A DNA stretch of 64,000 nucleotides from CAVRQM01 sp965246915 (GCA_965246915.1 CBDFGB010000033.1:1-64000); one strand, 5' to 3'. Positions 1 through 9,612 are shown, counted from the stretch's first letter. Notes: generated by a model not told the origin, from the letters alone. Made by a program: numbers and translations.

Positions 1-523
1 GGACCGGGTCAGCACGGCCAGCGCCGTAAGCAGAAGCCGACGGATTTCGGTGTGCAGCTGATGGCCAAGCAGAAACTCAAGGGCTACTACGGCAATATCG
101 GCGAGAAGCAGTTTCAGAAGTACTATGCCGAGGCAGTGCGCCGCAAAGGCGACACCTCGCAGAACCTTATAGAGCTGCTGGAGCGCCGACTGGACGCGGT
201 CATCTATCGCATGAAGTTCGCGATCACCCCGTTCGCGTCGCGCCAGTTCATCAACCACGGCCACGTGACGGTGAACGGCAAGCGCGTGAACATCCCGAGC
301 TTCCAGGTCCGCGACGACGACGTGATCGAGGTCAAGGAGAAGTCCAAGCAACTCGCCATGGTGCTGGACGCGACGCAAAGCGCCGAGCGCGACGTCCCCG
401 GAATACCTGGAAGTCGACCACCGGGCCATGAAGGGCCGTTTCGCGCGCGCCCCGAAGCTTTCGGACGTGCCGTATCCGGTGCAGATGGAGCCAAATCTCG
501 TGGTCGAGTTCTACTCGCGCTGA
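1..523 (+). CDS. rpsD: 30S ribosomal protein S4, 5'-truncated by window edge, apparent frameshift
   Basis: S4 binds 16S rRNA early in assembly of the small subunit. The first bases are already inside the gene (GPGQHGQRRKQKP is an internal S4 segment), so the N-terminal part lies outside the window. The S4 RNA-binding domain is clear around nt 187-348 (SRQFINHGHVTVNG, then VIEVKEKSK). The frame breaks in a run of four C at 396-399. Dropping one C restores the normal C-terminus (EYLEVDH ... NLVVEFYSR) and the stop at 521-523. S4 is essential and the restored tail is perfect, so I read the extra C as a sequence error rather than a real mutation. The asparaginase gene follows 4 nt downstream. Confidence 0.93.
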
Positions 524-527
524 TCGG

Positions 528-1514
528 GTGGACCCGGTCCTCGTCGAGGTCACCCGCGGCGGCCGGGTCGAAAGCGCGCATCGCGGCGCGGTGGTCGTCG
601 TCGACACGGCCGGCCGTGTCGTGTTTTCCACCGGCGACGTCGATCAAGCGGTCTACCCCCGCTCGGCGGTCAAGGCTTTGCTCGCTCTGCCGCTGGTCGA
701 AAGCGGCGCGGCCGACCGGCTGGGCCTGATCCCGGCGGAGCTTGCCCTGGCCTGCTCGTCGCATTCCGGCGAGGCCGTTCATGTCGCTGGCGCCGCGTCG
801 ATGCTGACCAAGGCGGGACGCGACGAGACCGCTCTGGAATGCGGTGCGCACTGGCCCGGCAAGGCTGAGGCGGCGCGCGCGCTGGCCGCGTCGGGGCGGC
901 AGCCGACCGCGTTGCACAACAACTGTTCCGGCAAGCACGCGGGATTCGTCTGCCTCGCCTGCGCGCGCGGCGACGACCCTGCCGGCTATGTGCGGCCGGA
1001 TCACCCAACGATGCGCGTGGTGACGGACGCGCTGGCCCACATGACCGGCGTCGCGCTCGATGAGAGCAACGTCGCGGTCGATGGCTGTTCGATCCCGACC
1101 TACGCCATTCCGTTGCGCTCCCTAGCACTGGCCTTCGCGCGATTCGCGACCGGACAAGCGATGCCGGCCGATCGCGCGGCGGCGGCGGCGCGCCTGCGCG
1201 CGGCGGTGGCGGCGCACCCGGTGATGGTAGGTGGCACCGACAGTTTCGACACCCACCTGATGACCGCGATGGGCGAGGCGGTTTTCAGCAAGACCGGCGC
1301 GGAGGGCGTGTTCTGCGTGGCCCTGCCGGAGCTTGGCCTCGGCATGGCTCTGAAATGCGACGATGGGGCGAGCCGGGCGTCGGAGATCGCGACCGGCGTG
1401 GTGCTGTCACGCCTTCTGCCGGATCGTGACCTCGCGCCGTTCGCACGCCGGATATTACGAAACTGGAACGGTATCGCGGTTGGCGAGATCCGACCCGCCG
1501 AGGCGCTCGCATGA
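528..1514 (+). CDS. L-asparaginase, Rhizobium etli (class 3, Asparaginase_II) type
   Basis: Predicted cytoplasmic enzyme hydrolysing L-asparagine to aspartate and ammonia. The 328-residue protein matches the family related to the inducible R. etli asparaginase, which is unrelated to the E. coli enzymes. Visible hallmarks are Ser46-x-x-Lys49 (PRSAVK), SSHSGE near 77-82, Cys133-x-x-Lys136 (NNCSGKHAGF) and Asp185-Gly-Cys187 (VDGCSIP). By family knowledge the two Cys and the second Lys form the zinc/active-site cluster. The start is GTG at 528; no strong Shine-Dalgarno sequence is visible. The stop overlaps the ATG of prfC (ATGA), so the two genes are probably translationally coupled. Confidence 0.9.
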   Translation: MDPVLVEVTRGGRVESAHRGAVVVVDTAGRVVFSTGDVDQAVYPRSAVKALLALPLVESGAADRLGLIPAELALACSSHSGEAVHVAGAASMLTKAGRDETALECGAHWPGKAEAARALAASGRQPTALHNNCSGKHAGFVCLACARGDDPAGYVRPDHPTMRVVTDALAHMTGVALDESNVAVDGCSIPTYAIPLRSLALAFARFATGQAMPADRAAAAARLRAAVAAHPVMVGGTDSFDTHLMTAMGEAVFSKTGAEGVFCVALPELGLGMALKCDDGASRASEIATGVVLSRLLPDRDLAPFARRILRNWNGIAVGEIRPAEALA

Positions 1515-3050
1515 CGGATGCGGCGACGGAGATCGCGCGCCGGCGAACCTTCGCGATCATTTCGCACCCGGACGCCGGCAAGACGACTCTGACCGAGCGG
1601 CTGCTGCGCGCCGGCGGGGCGATCCAGCTCGCTGGAAACGTCCGGGCGAAGGGCGAGCGGCGGCGCACGCGATCGGACTGGATGGGCATCGAACGCGAGC
1701 GCGGCATCTCGGTCGTCACTTCCGTGATGACATTCGAGTACGCCGATTGCGTCTTCAATCTTCTGGACACGCCGGGCCACGAGGATTTCTCCGAGGACAC
1801 CTACCGCACGCTGACCGCCGTGGATGCCGCCGTGATGGTGATCGACGCGGCCAAAGGCATCGAGGCGCGGACGCGCAAACTGTTCGAGATCTGCCGGCTG
1901 CGCGATATCCCGATTCTGACGTTCATCAACAAGATGGATCGGGAGGCGCAAGACCCGTTCGCGCTGCTTGATGAAGTGAGTAGCGCGCTCGCGCTGGACA
2001 CCGCGCCGGTGACCTGGCCGATCGGCCGCGCCGCGACATTCGCGGGAACGTACGACATCCGAAACCGCCGTCTCGCGACGACCAGCGATCTCGCTCAGTC
2101 TGATCCACGCATGATCGCACTCGGCGAGGAGATGGACCTGGTTCGGGGGGCGCTGCCGGAATTCGAGGTCGACGCGTTCCTGGCCGGCCATTTGACCCCG
2201 GTGTTCTTCGGCAGCGCGATCAAGGAGATCGGGGTCGCCGATCTGCTGGACGGGCTTGCGTCGTATGGCCCGAAGCCGCGCGCGCAGCCGGCGGACAAGC
2301 GGATCGTCGAGGCGAGCGAGGACAGCCTTACCGCCCTGGTCTTCAAGATCCAGGCGAACATGGATCCGAATCATCGCGATCGCATTGCGTTCGCGCGGGT
2401 GTGCTCCGGCCGGCTGGTGCGCGGTATGCGGCTGAAGCAGGTGCGGACGGGGGAAACTCATTCCGCTGCACGCGCCGCAATTCTTCTTCGCCCGCGATCG
2501 CCAGATCGCCGACGAGGCATTCGCCGGCGATGTCGTCGGCATCCCGAATCACGGCACGTTGCGCATCGGCGACACGCTGTCGGAGACCGAGGATATCAAC
2601 TTCGTCGGCGTCCCGTATTTCGCGCCCGAGATCCTCCGCAGGGTCCGTCTCGACGACGCGATGAAGGCCAAGAAACTGCGGCAGGCGCTGGTGGAACTGG
2701 CCGAGGAGGGCGTGGTGCAGCTCTTTCGCCCGCAGGACGGGTCACCGCCCATGGTGGGCGTGGTCGGCACGTTGCAGCTCGACGTGTTGCAGGCGCGGCT
2801 GGCCGGCGAGTATGGCGTGGCGATCGGCTTCGAGACGCCGCCCTTCGCCCTGGCCCGCTGGGTGTCGGGTGACGCCGCCGCCGTGGGAAAGTTCGTCGCG
2901 GCGCAGCGGAGCAACATGGCCGACGACGTGGACGGCGACCCGGTCTACCTCGCCAGCAGCGCCTTTATGATGCGCCGGACTGCCGAGCTGCATCCGGGCT
3001 TGATTTTCCGCGACATCAAGGATTTCCGCGCGGAAAAGGTAGCGGCCTAG
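1511..3050 (+). CDS. prfC: peptide chain release factor 3, apparent frameshift
   Basis: RF3 is the translational GTPase that recycles RF1/RF2 from the ribosome after termination. The N-terminal G domain is complete: P-loop SHPDAGKTTLTERLL, the G3 box DTPGHEDFSEDTYR and the G4 box NKMD. Domains 2 and 3 follow, including the RF3-typical MRLKQVRTG and VGVVGTLQLDVLQARL. The frame is lost in a run of five G at 2449-2453. Removing one G joins the upstream part to QFFFARDRQIADEAFAGDV and to the downstream frame ending at 3050. Full length is about 512 codons, normal for RF3. As in rpsD, the lesion is one extra base in a homopolymer, so error is more likely than decay, but prfC is dispensable in many bacteria and a true mutation is not excluded. 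Confidence 0.9.
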
Positions 3051-3995
3051 CTTCGCCCATGTGGCGTCGTAAAATCGATTTCGGGCCCGATCGGCACCAC
3101 TTGACTGGGGTTCACCGTCCGCTGACTGACGTAGTAATGGCGCTTGATGTGGTCGAGGCTCACCGTCTCCGCGACGCCCGGGACGGCGTATAGATCGCGG
3201 GTGTAGCCCCAGAGATTGGGGTAGTCCCACAAGTGTCGGACGTTGCACTTGAAGTGCCCGTAATAGACGGCGTCGAACCGGACGAGTGTCGTGAACAGCC
3301 GCCAGTCTGCCTCGGTAATCCGCTCGCCGCACAGGTAGCGGCCCTTTGCGAGCCGCGCCTCGAGCTCGTCGAGCATGGCGAAAAGGCTGTGGCAGGCCGC
3401 CTCGTATGGCTCCCTGCCGCGTGGCGAAGCCGGCTTTGTAGACGCCGTTGTTCACTCGATCGTAGATCGGGGCGTTGATCGCCTCGATTTCGGCCGCCAG
3501 GTCTTCGGGGCAGAAATCCACTGCCACGTCGCCGCCCACGCCGTCGAAGGCACGGTTCAGCATGCGGATGATCTCGCTGCTTTCGTTGCTGACGATCGTT
3601 CGGCGTTCGCGATCCCAAAGGACCGGCACCGTCACCCGACCGGAATAGCCGGGTCGGGCGGCCACATAGACGTCCGACAGCGCGCTGGCGCCCAGCACCG
3701 GATCCGGGTCGTCCGAGGAAAAGACCCAGCCGCGCTCCAGCATGAGCGGATCGACCACCGTGAGGCCGATGACCCTTTCCAGCCCTTTCAGCTTGCGAAA
3801 GATCACCGTGCGGCAGGCCCATGGACAGGCGAGCGAGACATAGAGGTGATAGCGCCCCGCCTCGGCCGAATAGCCGGAACTGCCGTCGGCGGTGACGACA
3901 TCGCGGAATTGCGCGTCGGTGCGCACGAACGCCCCGCCCGACTCGCCTGTGTCGTACCACACGTCGCGCCAGATCCCGTCCACCAGCAAACCCAT
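3047..3995 (-). CDS. glutathionyl-hydroquinone reductase (YqjG/ECM4-type GST), apparent frameshift
   Basis: Omega-like glutathione S-transferase of the family that reduces glutathionyl-hydroquinones using a catalytic cysteine. The N-terminal thioredoxin fold carries the CPWA motif (LACPWACRT, Cys57), and the C-terminal helical domain ends in YAVPGVAETV and HYYVSQRTVNPSQVVP, both typical of YqjG/ECM4. The frame breaks at 3408-3409: after ATRQG the reading continues only if one base is removed, giving GAYEAACHSLFAMLDELEARL. The stop overlaps that of prfC tail to tail. This is the third single-base insertion in four genes. The cofactor and family call is firm; the physiological quinone is unknown. 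Confidence 0.87.
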
Positions 3996-4065
3996 GGCCG
4001 ACCCCTCCCCCGGTTACCGCCCCAGGATAGCCGCTCGGAAGGCGATAGGCATCCTGGCGAAGCGG

Positions 4066-4908
4066 CTATTTCCGGTCCGGCCCGGCGTCCAGGAGCGCGA
4101 GGTTCTGCTGCGCGAGATCGGCGGTCGCGCTGTCCGGCTCCAGGCTGATCGCGCGCTCCCAGTCGCCACGCGCGCCCGCCTGATCGTCGACGCGCTGCCG
4201 CAGGATGCCGCGCTCCAGCAGCGCCTCCACATTGTCCGGATCCACCACGAGCGCCCGGTCGACATCGTTCTCCGCCAGATCCAACCGGTTCAGATGACGC
4301 TCCGCCGAGCCGCGCAGAACGAGCGCGTCGGCCCGCTTCGGGTCGATCGCCAGCGCCCGGGTAAGATCGTCCCGCGCCTCGTCGAACTGCTCCAACGCGC
4401 CAGCCACCGTCGCGTGGTCGACCAGCAGGTCGGCATCCATCGGCGACAGGGTCAGCGCCTGGGTCGCGGCTTCGTAGGCGCGCTGGGCATCGCCGGCCAT
4501 CAGCCAGGCCTGATCCGCCTGGCCGAACAGTTCCGCCCGCGCCGCCTCCGGCCCGCGGCTGGAGCCGGCCAGATCCTGCAACATCTTGGCGCCCTCGGCC
4601 GGGCTCCCGAGTTCGACGCGCGCCAGGGCCAGGCAGTGCGTCGCGCCCTCGCCGCCGCCACGCGGCAGCCAGGATTCCGCGAAATCGCGGGCTCCGACCG
4701 GGTCGAGCGCGAGCATGCCGAGGCATTGTTCGTAGTCCGCCCCCTCGGCGATCCGGGGAGGGACTGGCGGGACGGGCAAGGGGCTGTCGGAGTCGGCGTC
4801 GGTGGCCGCGGTCTCGATCGGCGCGTCGCGGCGCCAGCCTTGCCATAGGCCGACCGCCGCGACGGCGAGCAGCACGAGCGCGCCGAGCGCCAGGATTCGC
4901 CTGTCCAT
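4066..4908 (-). CDS. membrane-anchored TPR-repeat protein
   Basis: A 280-residue protein with one N-terminal transmembrane segment (ILALGALVLLAVAAVGLW) and then a short Pro-rich linker. The rest is tandem tetratricopeptide repeats, visible as repeats of the type LDLAENDVDRALVVDPDNVE and GARGDWERAISLEPDSA. Such proteins are scaffolds and usually face the periplasm; no catalytic motif is present. I chose the ATG at 4908 (MDRRILALG), which puts charged residues directly before the membrane segment; an in-frame ATG at 4953 would add 15 residues without support. It is divergent from the epimerase gene at 4952. Its partner is not predictable. Confidence 0.75.
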   Translation of the reverse strand: MDRRILALGALVLLAVAAVGLWQGWRRDAPIETAATDADSDSPLPVPPVPPRIAEGADYEQCLGMLALDPVGARDFAESWLPRGGGEGATHCLALARVELGSPAEGAKMLQDLAGSSRGPEAARAELFGQADQAWLMAGDAQRAYEAATQALTLSPMDADLLVDHATVAGALEQFDEARDDLTRALAIDPKRADALVLRGSAERHLNRLDLAENDVDRALVVDPDNVEALLERGILRQRVDDQAGARGDWERAISLEPDSATADLAQQNLALLDAGPDRK

Positions 4909-4951
4909 GATGGCGCGACGATACTGCCCGCCACGCAGCACGGGCAAATCC

Positions 4952-5836
4952 ATGGCGCATTTTCTTGTGTTCGGACTCGGCTACACCGGTGTGGCGATCG
5001 CGCGGGCGGCCCGCGAGGCCGGGTTTGCGGTCTCGGTGACCAGCCGTCAGCCGCCAGTGGACCGGCCGGGCGGACTTGAGATCATCGCCTTCGCCGAGGC
5101 CGCCGCGGCGATCGCCGCGGCGCGCTGCATCGTCTCGACCGTGCCGCCACCTGGCGACGGGGGCGAGGAGGGCGATGCGGCCGACCCAGTGCTGCAGGCT
5201 CACGCCGCGGCCATCGCAGACGCGCCCGCGTTGCGCTGGCTCGGTTATCTCTCGACGACGGGCGTGTACGGCGACCGGGGCGGAGCCTGGGTGGACGAGG
5301 ACACCGCCGCGGCACCGGGACAGGCCCGCAGCGAGCGCCGGCTTGCGGCGGAGGATGGATGGCGGGGGCTGGCCGACCGGTTCGCGGTGGATCTGTTTCG
5401 CGTCGCCGGCATCTATGGCCCCGGCCGCTCGCCGCTGGGCGACGTGCGGGCCGGCCGGGCGCGGCGGATCGACAAGCCGGGCCACGCCTTCGGCCGCATC
5501 CATCGCGACGACATCGCCGCCGCCGTGGTCGCCGCCGCCGGCCAGGACCGGCCGCCCGGCGCGCGGGTGCTGCATCTGGCCGACGACGTGCCGGCCAGCC
5601 AGTCGGAGGTCGTGGCCGAGGCAGCGCGATTGCTGGGTGTCACGCCACCCGAGCCGATCGCCTACGCGGACGCGGTTGTCGGCATGAGCGAGATGGGTCG
5701 CAGTTTCTGGGCCGAGAACCGGCGCATCGCCAGCGCCAAGACCCAGGCCGCTCTCGGCCTACGCTGGCGCCACCCCAGTTTCCGCGAGGGTCTCGCCGCC
5801 ATCCTCGCCGAGGAGGGCCGCCACCGTCCGGCATAG
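4952..5836 (+). CDS. NAD(P)-dependent epimerase/dehydratase-like protein (YeeZ-type)
   Basis: A 294-residue Rossmann-fold protein. The dinucleotide-binding motif FGLGYTGVAIARAA sits at residues 5-18. An extended-SDR core follows with LGYLSTTGVYGDRGG and FRVAGIYGPGRSPL, in the manner of the E. coli YeeZ group. The substrate is unknown; the family acts on nucleotide sugars or similar compounds. The ATG at 4952 was chosen because the glycine-rich strand begins four residues later. The last 78 bp overlap the end of the convergent hydrolase gene, which is unusual but both frames look coding to their stops. Confidence 0.82.
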   Translation: MAHFLVFGLGYTGVAIARAAREAGFAVSVTSRQPPVDRPGGLEIIAFAEAAAAIAAARCIVSTVPPPGDGGEEGDAADPVLQAHAAAIADAPALRWLGYLSTTGVYGDRGGAWVDEDTAAAPGQARSERRLAAEDGWRGLADRFAVDLFRVAGIYGPGRSPLGDVRAGRARRIDKPGHAFGRIHRDDIAAAVVAAAGQDRPPGARVLHLADDVPASQSEVVAEAARLLGVTPPEPIAYADAVVGMSEMGRSFWAENRRIASAKTQAALGLRWRHPSFREGLAAILAEEGRHRPA

Positions 5837-6544
5837 CAAGGCCAGATCCGGCGGTCGCGACAGCCGGTGGTCCCCATCCTTGATGAGCGTCACGCAGACA
5901 TCGTTGCCCTCGATCCGCTCGGCCAATCGCAAGGCTGTCTCCCACGGCACGTCCGGATCGAGCTGGCCATGCAGCAGCCGGACCGGGAGGCGCAGGGGGA
6001 TCGGACGGCGCAGCAACAGATGCGCGCGCCCGTCCTCGATCAACGCGCGGGTGATGCGCAGCGGCGGTCCGTAGGGGCTCGGCGTGTCGACATGGCCCAG
6101 CTCCATCAGCGCCCGGCGCTCGACCGGTGCTGCCGCCGCCCACATCAAATCCTCGGTGAAGTCCGGCGCCGCAGCGATGCCGACGATGCCCATCACGCGG
6201 TCGGGCCGGGCAAGCGCCGCCAGCAGCGCGAGCCACCCGCCCATCGAGGAGCCGACCAGGAGCAGTTTGGCCTCGCTCTGATGATCGATGATGGCCAGGG
6301 CGTCGTCCAGCCAGCGCCCGATTGTCCCGTCCTCGAACCGGCCCCCGCTCGCGCCGTGGCCGCTCGCGTCGAAGCGCAGCATGGCGCGGCCGTTCGCGGC
6401 GCACCAAGCGGCCAGCGCCTCGGACTTCTCGCCGGCCATGCTGCTGCCGAAGCCGTGCAGGAAGACAACGGTGGGGCCGACTCCCGCGAGCCTTTCGAAT
6501 GCGAGATCGACGCCGTCGCCGCGATCCTGCCGTCCCTGCAGCAT
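5759..6544 (-). CDS. alpha/beta-hydrolase fold protein
   Basis: A 261-residue serine hydrolase of the alpha/beta fold. The oxyanion region is VVFLHGFGSSM, the nucleophile elbow is GSSMGGW, the acid lies in LLHGQLDPDVPW and the histidine in IKDGDHRLS, so the triad is complete. The substrate cannot be read from sequence; close relatives are annotated as carboxylesterases. The start is placed at the codon for MLQGRQDRG (6544); 13 more residues are possible. The 3' end overlaps the epimerase gene tail to tail, and the 5' end faces the glycosyltransferase gene at 6588. Confidence 0.8.
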   Translation of the reverse strand: MLQGRQDRGDGVDLAFERLAGVGPTVVFLHGFGSSMAGEKSEALAAWCAANGRAMLRFDASGHGASGGRFEDGTIGRWLDDALAIIDHQSEAKLLLVGSSMGGWLALLAALARPDRVMGIVGIAAAPDFTEDLMWAAAAPVERRALMELGHVDTPSPYGPPLRITRALIEDGRAHLLLRRPIPLRLPVRLLHGQLDPDVPWETALRLAERIEGNDVCVTLIKDGDHRLSRPPDLALLCRTVAALLGEDGGETLAETGVAPA

Positions 6545-6587
6545 TGAGCCTGTCCCGTATCGTTCGCGCGGATGATATAGCACCGGG

Positions 6588-7748
6588 ATGACACTGTCCG
6601 ACCCGCCGCCGGTGATCCTTCAGGTGCTGCCGGCACTGGGCAGCGGCGGCGTGGAGCGCGGCACCGTCGAAATGGTCGCGGCGATCGCCGCGGCGGGTTG
6701 GGTCCCGATCGTGGCCAGCGCCGGCGGCCGGCTGGTGCCGGCCGTCGAGCATGCCGGCGGACGGCACGTGACGCTGCCGCTCGACAGCAAGCAGCCATGG
6801 CGGATCATTGTGAATGCGGGGCGCCTGGCGAGGCTCGTTCGGGCGCGAGGCGTCGACGTGATCCACGCCCGATCGCGCGCGCCGGCTTGGTCGGCATGGC
6901 TGGCGGCACGGCGGACCGGGACGCACTTCATGACGACCTACCATGCGCCGTATAGCGAGGATCTTCCTGGAAAGCGGGCATACAACGCGGTCATGGCGCG
7001 CGGCGAGCGGGTCATCGCCATCAGCCGCCATATCGCCGCGGTCGTCGCCGAACGGCATGGCGTGGGGCCCGACCGGCTGCGGGTCATTCCGCGCGGGGTC
7101 GATGTGCGGCAGTTCGATGCCGCGGGGGTGTCGGCCGAGCGGATGATGCGGCTGCTGTCGGCGTGGCGGCTGCCGGTCGATCAGGACATCGTCCTGCTGC
7201 CCGCCCGCCTCAGCCGCTGGAAAGGGCAAGCGGTGCTGGTCGAGGCTTTCGCTCGCATGAGCCGCCGCGATGTCGCTTGCGTGCTGGTCGGCGACGAGGC
7301 CGGCCGCCGGGCCTATGCGCGCGAGCTGGTGGGATTGGCCGAGCGACTCGGCGTCGGTGCGCGGGTGCGTCTGGTTGGCCATTGCGACGACATGCCGGCC
7401 GCGCTCGCCCTGGCCACCGTGGTGGTGAACGCCTCCACCGAGCCGGAGGGGTTTGGGCGGGTGATCGTCGAGGCGCAAGCGATGGGCCGTCTCGTGGTGG
7501 CGACCGCGCATGGCGGCGCGGCCGAGACGATCGTATCCGGCGAGACGGGTTGGCTGGTCCCGCCCGGTGACGTGGCCGCGCTGGCCGCGGTGCTTGACGG
7601 GCTGCTGGGCCTGACCCCGCTGGAGCGCGCGGCGTTCGGGGCGGGCGCCCGCGCGTCGGTGCATGCGCGGTTCACGACGCGCGCAATGCAGGAGGCGACG
7701 CTTGCGGTGTATCGGGAGGTATTGGATGCCTCGACCGAGCTGAACTAA
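6588..7748 (+). CDS. glycosyltransferase family 4 (GT-B)
   Basis: A 386-residue GT-B enzyme transferring a sugar from an activated donor, probably to a cell-surface glycolipid or polysaccharide. The N-terminal domain opens with ILQVLPALGSGGVERGT, typical of GT4 enzymes related to lipopolysaccharide-core transferases. The C-terminal donor domain has LLPARLSRWKGQ and the E-x7-E region EPEGFGRVIVEAQAMG. No signal peptide; expected at the cytoplasmic face of the inner membrane. The acceptor is unknown. A heptosyltransferase-like gene lies 1.9 kb downstream, which fits an envelope-glycan role. Confidence 0.87.
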   Translation: MTLSDPPPVILQVLPALGSGGVERGTVEMVAAIAAAGWVPIVASAGGRLVPAVEHAGGRHVTLPLDSKQPWRIIVNAGRLARLVRARGVDVIHARSRAPAWSAWLAARRTGTHFMTTYHAPYSEDLPGKRAYNAVMARGERVIAISRHIAAVVAERHGVGPDRLRVIPRGVDVRQFDAAGVSAERMMRLLSAWRLPVDQDIVLLPARLSRWKGQAVLVEAFARMSRRDVACVLVGDEAGRRAYARELVGLAERLGVGARVRLVGHCDDMPAALALATVVVNASTEPEGFGRVIVEAQAMGRLVVATAHGGAAETIVSGETGWLVPPGDVAALAAVLDGLLGLTPLERAAFGAGARASVHARFTTRAMQEATLAVYREVLDASTELN

Positions 7749-8199
7749 TGGGGCGGCGTGTTGGTGGCGCGCTGGCGTATGGGGGTCAATCTATCCAGTC
7801 TTTGATGCATTGGCCCGGCGCCCGTGGTGTTCGATGAGGCTGAGAGTGCTGCGATAGCCCCGTTGTTGCGTGACGGGCCGGGGATGTCACCGGCTCTGTT
7901 TTCCTAGGAGACGGCCGACATTTGCGCGACCACGATTCGCCGCCGTCCCGAGGCCGGCCAGGCGAGCTGACGCGCCTTCGACCCCTTCCGGGCGTTACGG
8001 ATCGAGGAAATGCCCGTCGACGTGGCGGCTTGCCTGGACCTGGCGCGGTTCACCGGACTGAGCGCCTATGAGTCAAACGTGGTCACGCTCGACAAAAAGT
8101 TGGCGCGCGCGGCCGCGTCAATCTGAGTATGAGGCTGCGGCGCGACTGGTGGCGACTGGGGCCGCAGCCTAGATCAATACTTCGACCGAGGAGGCCGAT
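7749..8199. other. 450-bp non-coding stretch with a toxin-gene remnant
   Basis: No complete gene is visible. The last third (7998-8126) reads as the end of a PIN-domain toxin. The rest shows no recognisable coding or RNA signal. Confidence 0.5.
7998..8126 (+). pseudogene. C-terminal remnant of a VapC-type PIN-domain toxin
   Basis: One frame reads DVAACLDLARFTGLSAYES, then VVTLDKKLARAAASI and a stop at 8124-8126. This is the usual end of a VapC ribonuclease (LARRLGLSAYDASYVALA ... LDKKLAAAA), with the middle stretch between the AYD motif and the LD motif lost. No start and no N-terminal PIN motif are found upstream and no antitoxin is next to it. I call it a fossil of a toxin-antitoxin locus. 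Confidence 0.5.
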
Positions 8200-8454
8200 A
8201 TGACGATCGCCCGCGCGACCCAGTTCCTTAGCAACAGCGGCCCCAACGGCGGAGCGGACGCCGCGACGCCGCAATCGCGTCTGCTCGAGACCCTGAACAC
8301 GTTCAAGCTCATTCCGCTGGACGATGTCGCTAAGGTCTCGGGTCTCACACCCGATGAGGCGGCGACCGCCATGACTCGTCTTCGCCAGGATGGCCGGGCC
8401 GTGGTCATCGAGCGTCGCGACGGGGGCAACCGGAAGTATCTGAGCGTCCGATAG
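8200..8454 (+). CDS. small winged-helix-like protein, function unknown
   Basis: An 84-residue protein. Its middle (LLETLNTFKLIPLDDVAKVS, then LTPDEAATAMTRLRQDG and a VVIERRDGG hairpin) has the outline of a winged helix-turn-helix, so DNA binding is possible but not shown. A good ribosome-binding site (GAGGAGG) precedes the ATG. It is followed 18 nt later by a membrane-protein gene on the same strand, so the two are probably co-transcribed. No named family recognised. Confidence 0.6.
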   Translation: MTIARATQFLSNSGPNGGADAATPQSRLLETLNTFKLIPLDDVAKVSGLTPDEAATAMTRLRQDGRAVVIERRDGGNRKYLSVR

Positions 8455-8472
8455 GACCGGGCTGCCGCCCAC

Positions 8473-9612
8473 ATGCGGATGATGGCGGTCGTCGCGGTAG
8501 GTGTCGCGTTGCTCGTCGGATCTGCGTGGACTGGCTGGTCGATCGACTGGCGTGACGTTTCCGCCTATGTCCTGGCTTTCGTATTCGGAACGGCGATCGG
8601 CGCTGCAGAATTGGTGGCGCGGTATCGCGACCGGCCTGCCGCCGCGCTCGGAACCGATCCAGCAGCGATTTACATGTCGATCAACGGTGCGGCGGCGCTG
8701 GCGGCCTTCTGGTTGCTGCACACCCATCGCCTGGAGTTGCAGGTCGGCGTTTTCGGCCAGCACCAGACATTGAATGCCCTGGTGCTCGGCGGCTTCGGCG
8801 CCATGGCGCTGTTTCGCACATCGGTCTTCAACGTCCGGGTTGGAGACACCAGCGTGGCTGTGGGTCCTGCCGCCATGCTGCAGGTCATTCTTCGCGCGGC
8901 GGACCGCGAGACGGACCGGCTGCGCGCGGGACCGCGGGCGATCACCGTCGGTAAGATCATGCGAAACGTTATCTATGGGCGCGCCCGCGAGGCGCTGCCC
9001 TATCATTGCTTCGCGCTTATGCAGAACCTCACGCTTGAGGAACAGAACGGTCTCGAACAGGCGTTGGCGGTCCTCGACAAGAAGGAGTCGATGGGCGACG
9101 AAGCGAAGTCCTACAGCCTCGGGCTGCTGCTGATGAACGTGGTCGGCGAGGACGTGCTTGGTCGGGCGGTGGCCGGTCTGGGCGAGCGGATCAAGGGGCC
9201 GCCGCCCGACAAGCCGCCCGTGCTGTTCTTCGCCAAGGAATTGCGGGCCACCGACCTGCCGCCACTGCTGCAGAGTTGTCGGGCGCTGGTGGCGGTGCCG
9301 AACGATCCCGCTGTCGCCGCGGATGCCGACCTGATCGTGCCCGAGGCGACGGTGACGAAGGAAGCCGATCAGATCGTGATCGCGCTGATAAAGCTCCGCC
9401 GACGCTTTGGCCCCGAAACCGTCTCCGAGGCGATCACGAGCCTTCTGAATGGCCGGAGCCGCGAAGCCTCGGGCGACGAGCAGCAGGACGAAGGGTCGCC
9501 CCCGACCCAACCGAGCACAGGCGCCACCGCCGCGGCGAACGCCGCTTCCCCCGGGGCCGCGGATCCCGCGGGCTTCATGGCCGGCGGTCGGGACGCCGCA
9601 TCGCCGCTTTGA
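8473..9612 (+). CDS. membrane protein with large cytoplasmic domain, unknown
   Basis: A 379-residue protein with about four hydrophobic segments in the first 120 residues (near 4-22, 30-48, 68-84 and 97-114). A soluble domain follows (about 130-320), ending in a low-complexity Ser/Thr/Ala/Pro tail. The soluble part contains LPYHCFALMQNLTLEEQNGL and LLMNVVGEDVLGRAV, with no motif I can assign. It lies between the small helix-turn-helix-like gene and a heptosyltransferase-like gene whose TTG start overlaps this stop (TTGA), suggesting a three-gene unit. I do not recognise the family. Confidence 0.65.
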   Translation: MRMMAVVAVGVALLVGSAWTGWSIDWRDVSAYVLAFVFGTAIGAAELVARYRDRPAAALGTDPAAIYMSINGAAALAAFWLLHTHRLELQVGVFGQHQTLNALVLGGFGAMALFRTSVFNVRVGDTSVAVGPAAMLQVILRAADRETDRLRAGPRAITVGKIMRNVIYGRAREALPYHCFALMQNLTLEEQNGLEQALAVLDKKESMGDEAKSYSLGLLLMNVVGEDVLGRAVAGLGERIKGPPPDKPPVLFFAKELRATDLPPLLQSCRALVAVPNDPAVAADADLIVPEATVTKEADQIVIALIKLRRRFGPETVSEAITSLLNGRSREASGDEQQDEGSPPTQPSTGATAAANAASPGAADPAGFMAGGRDAASPL

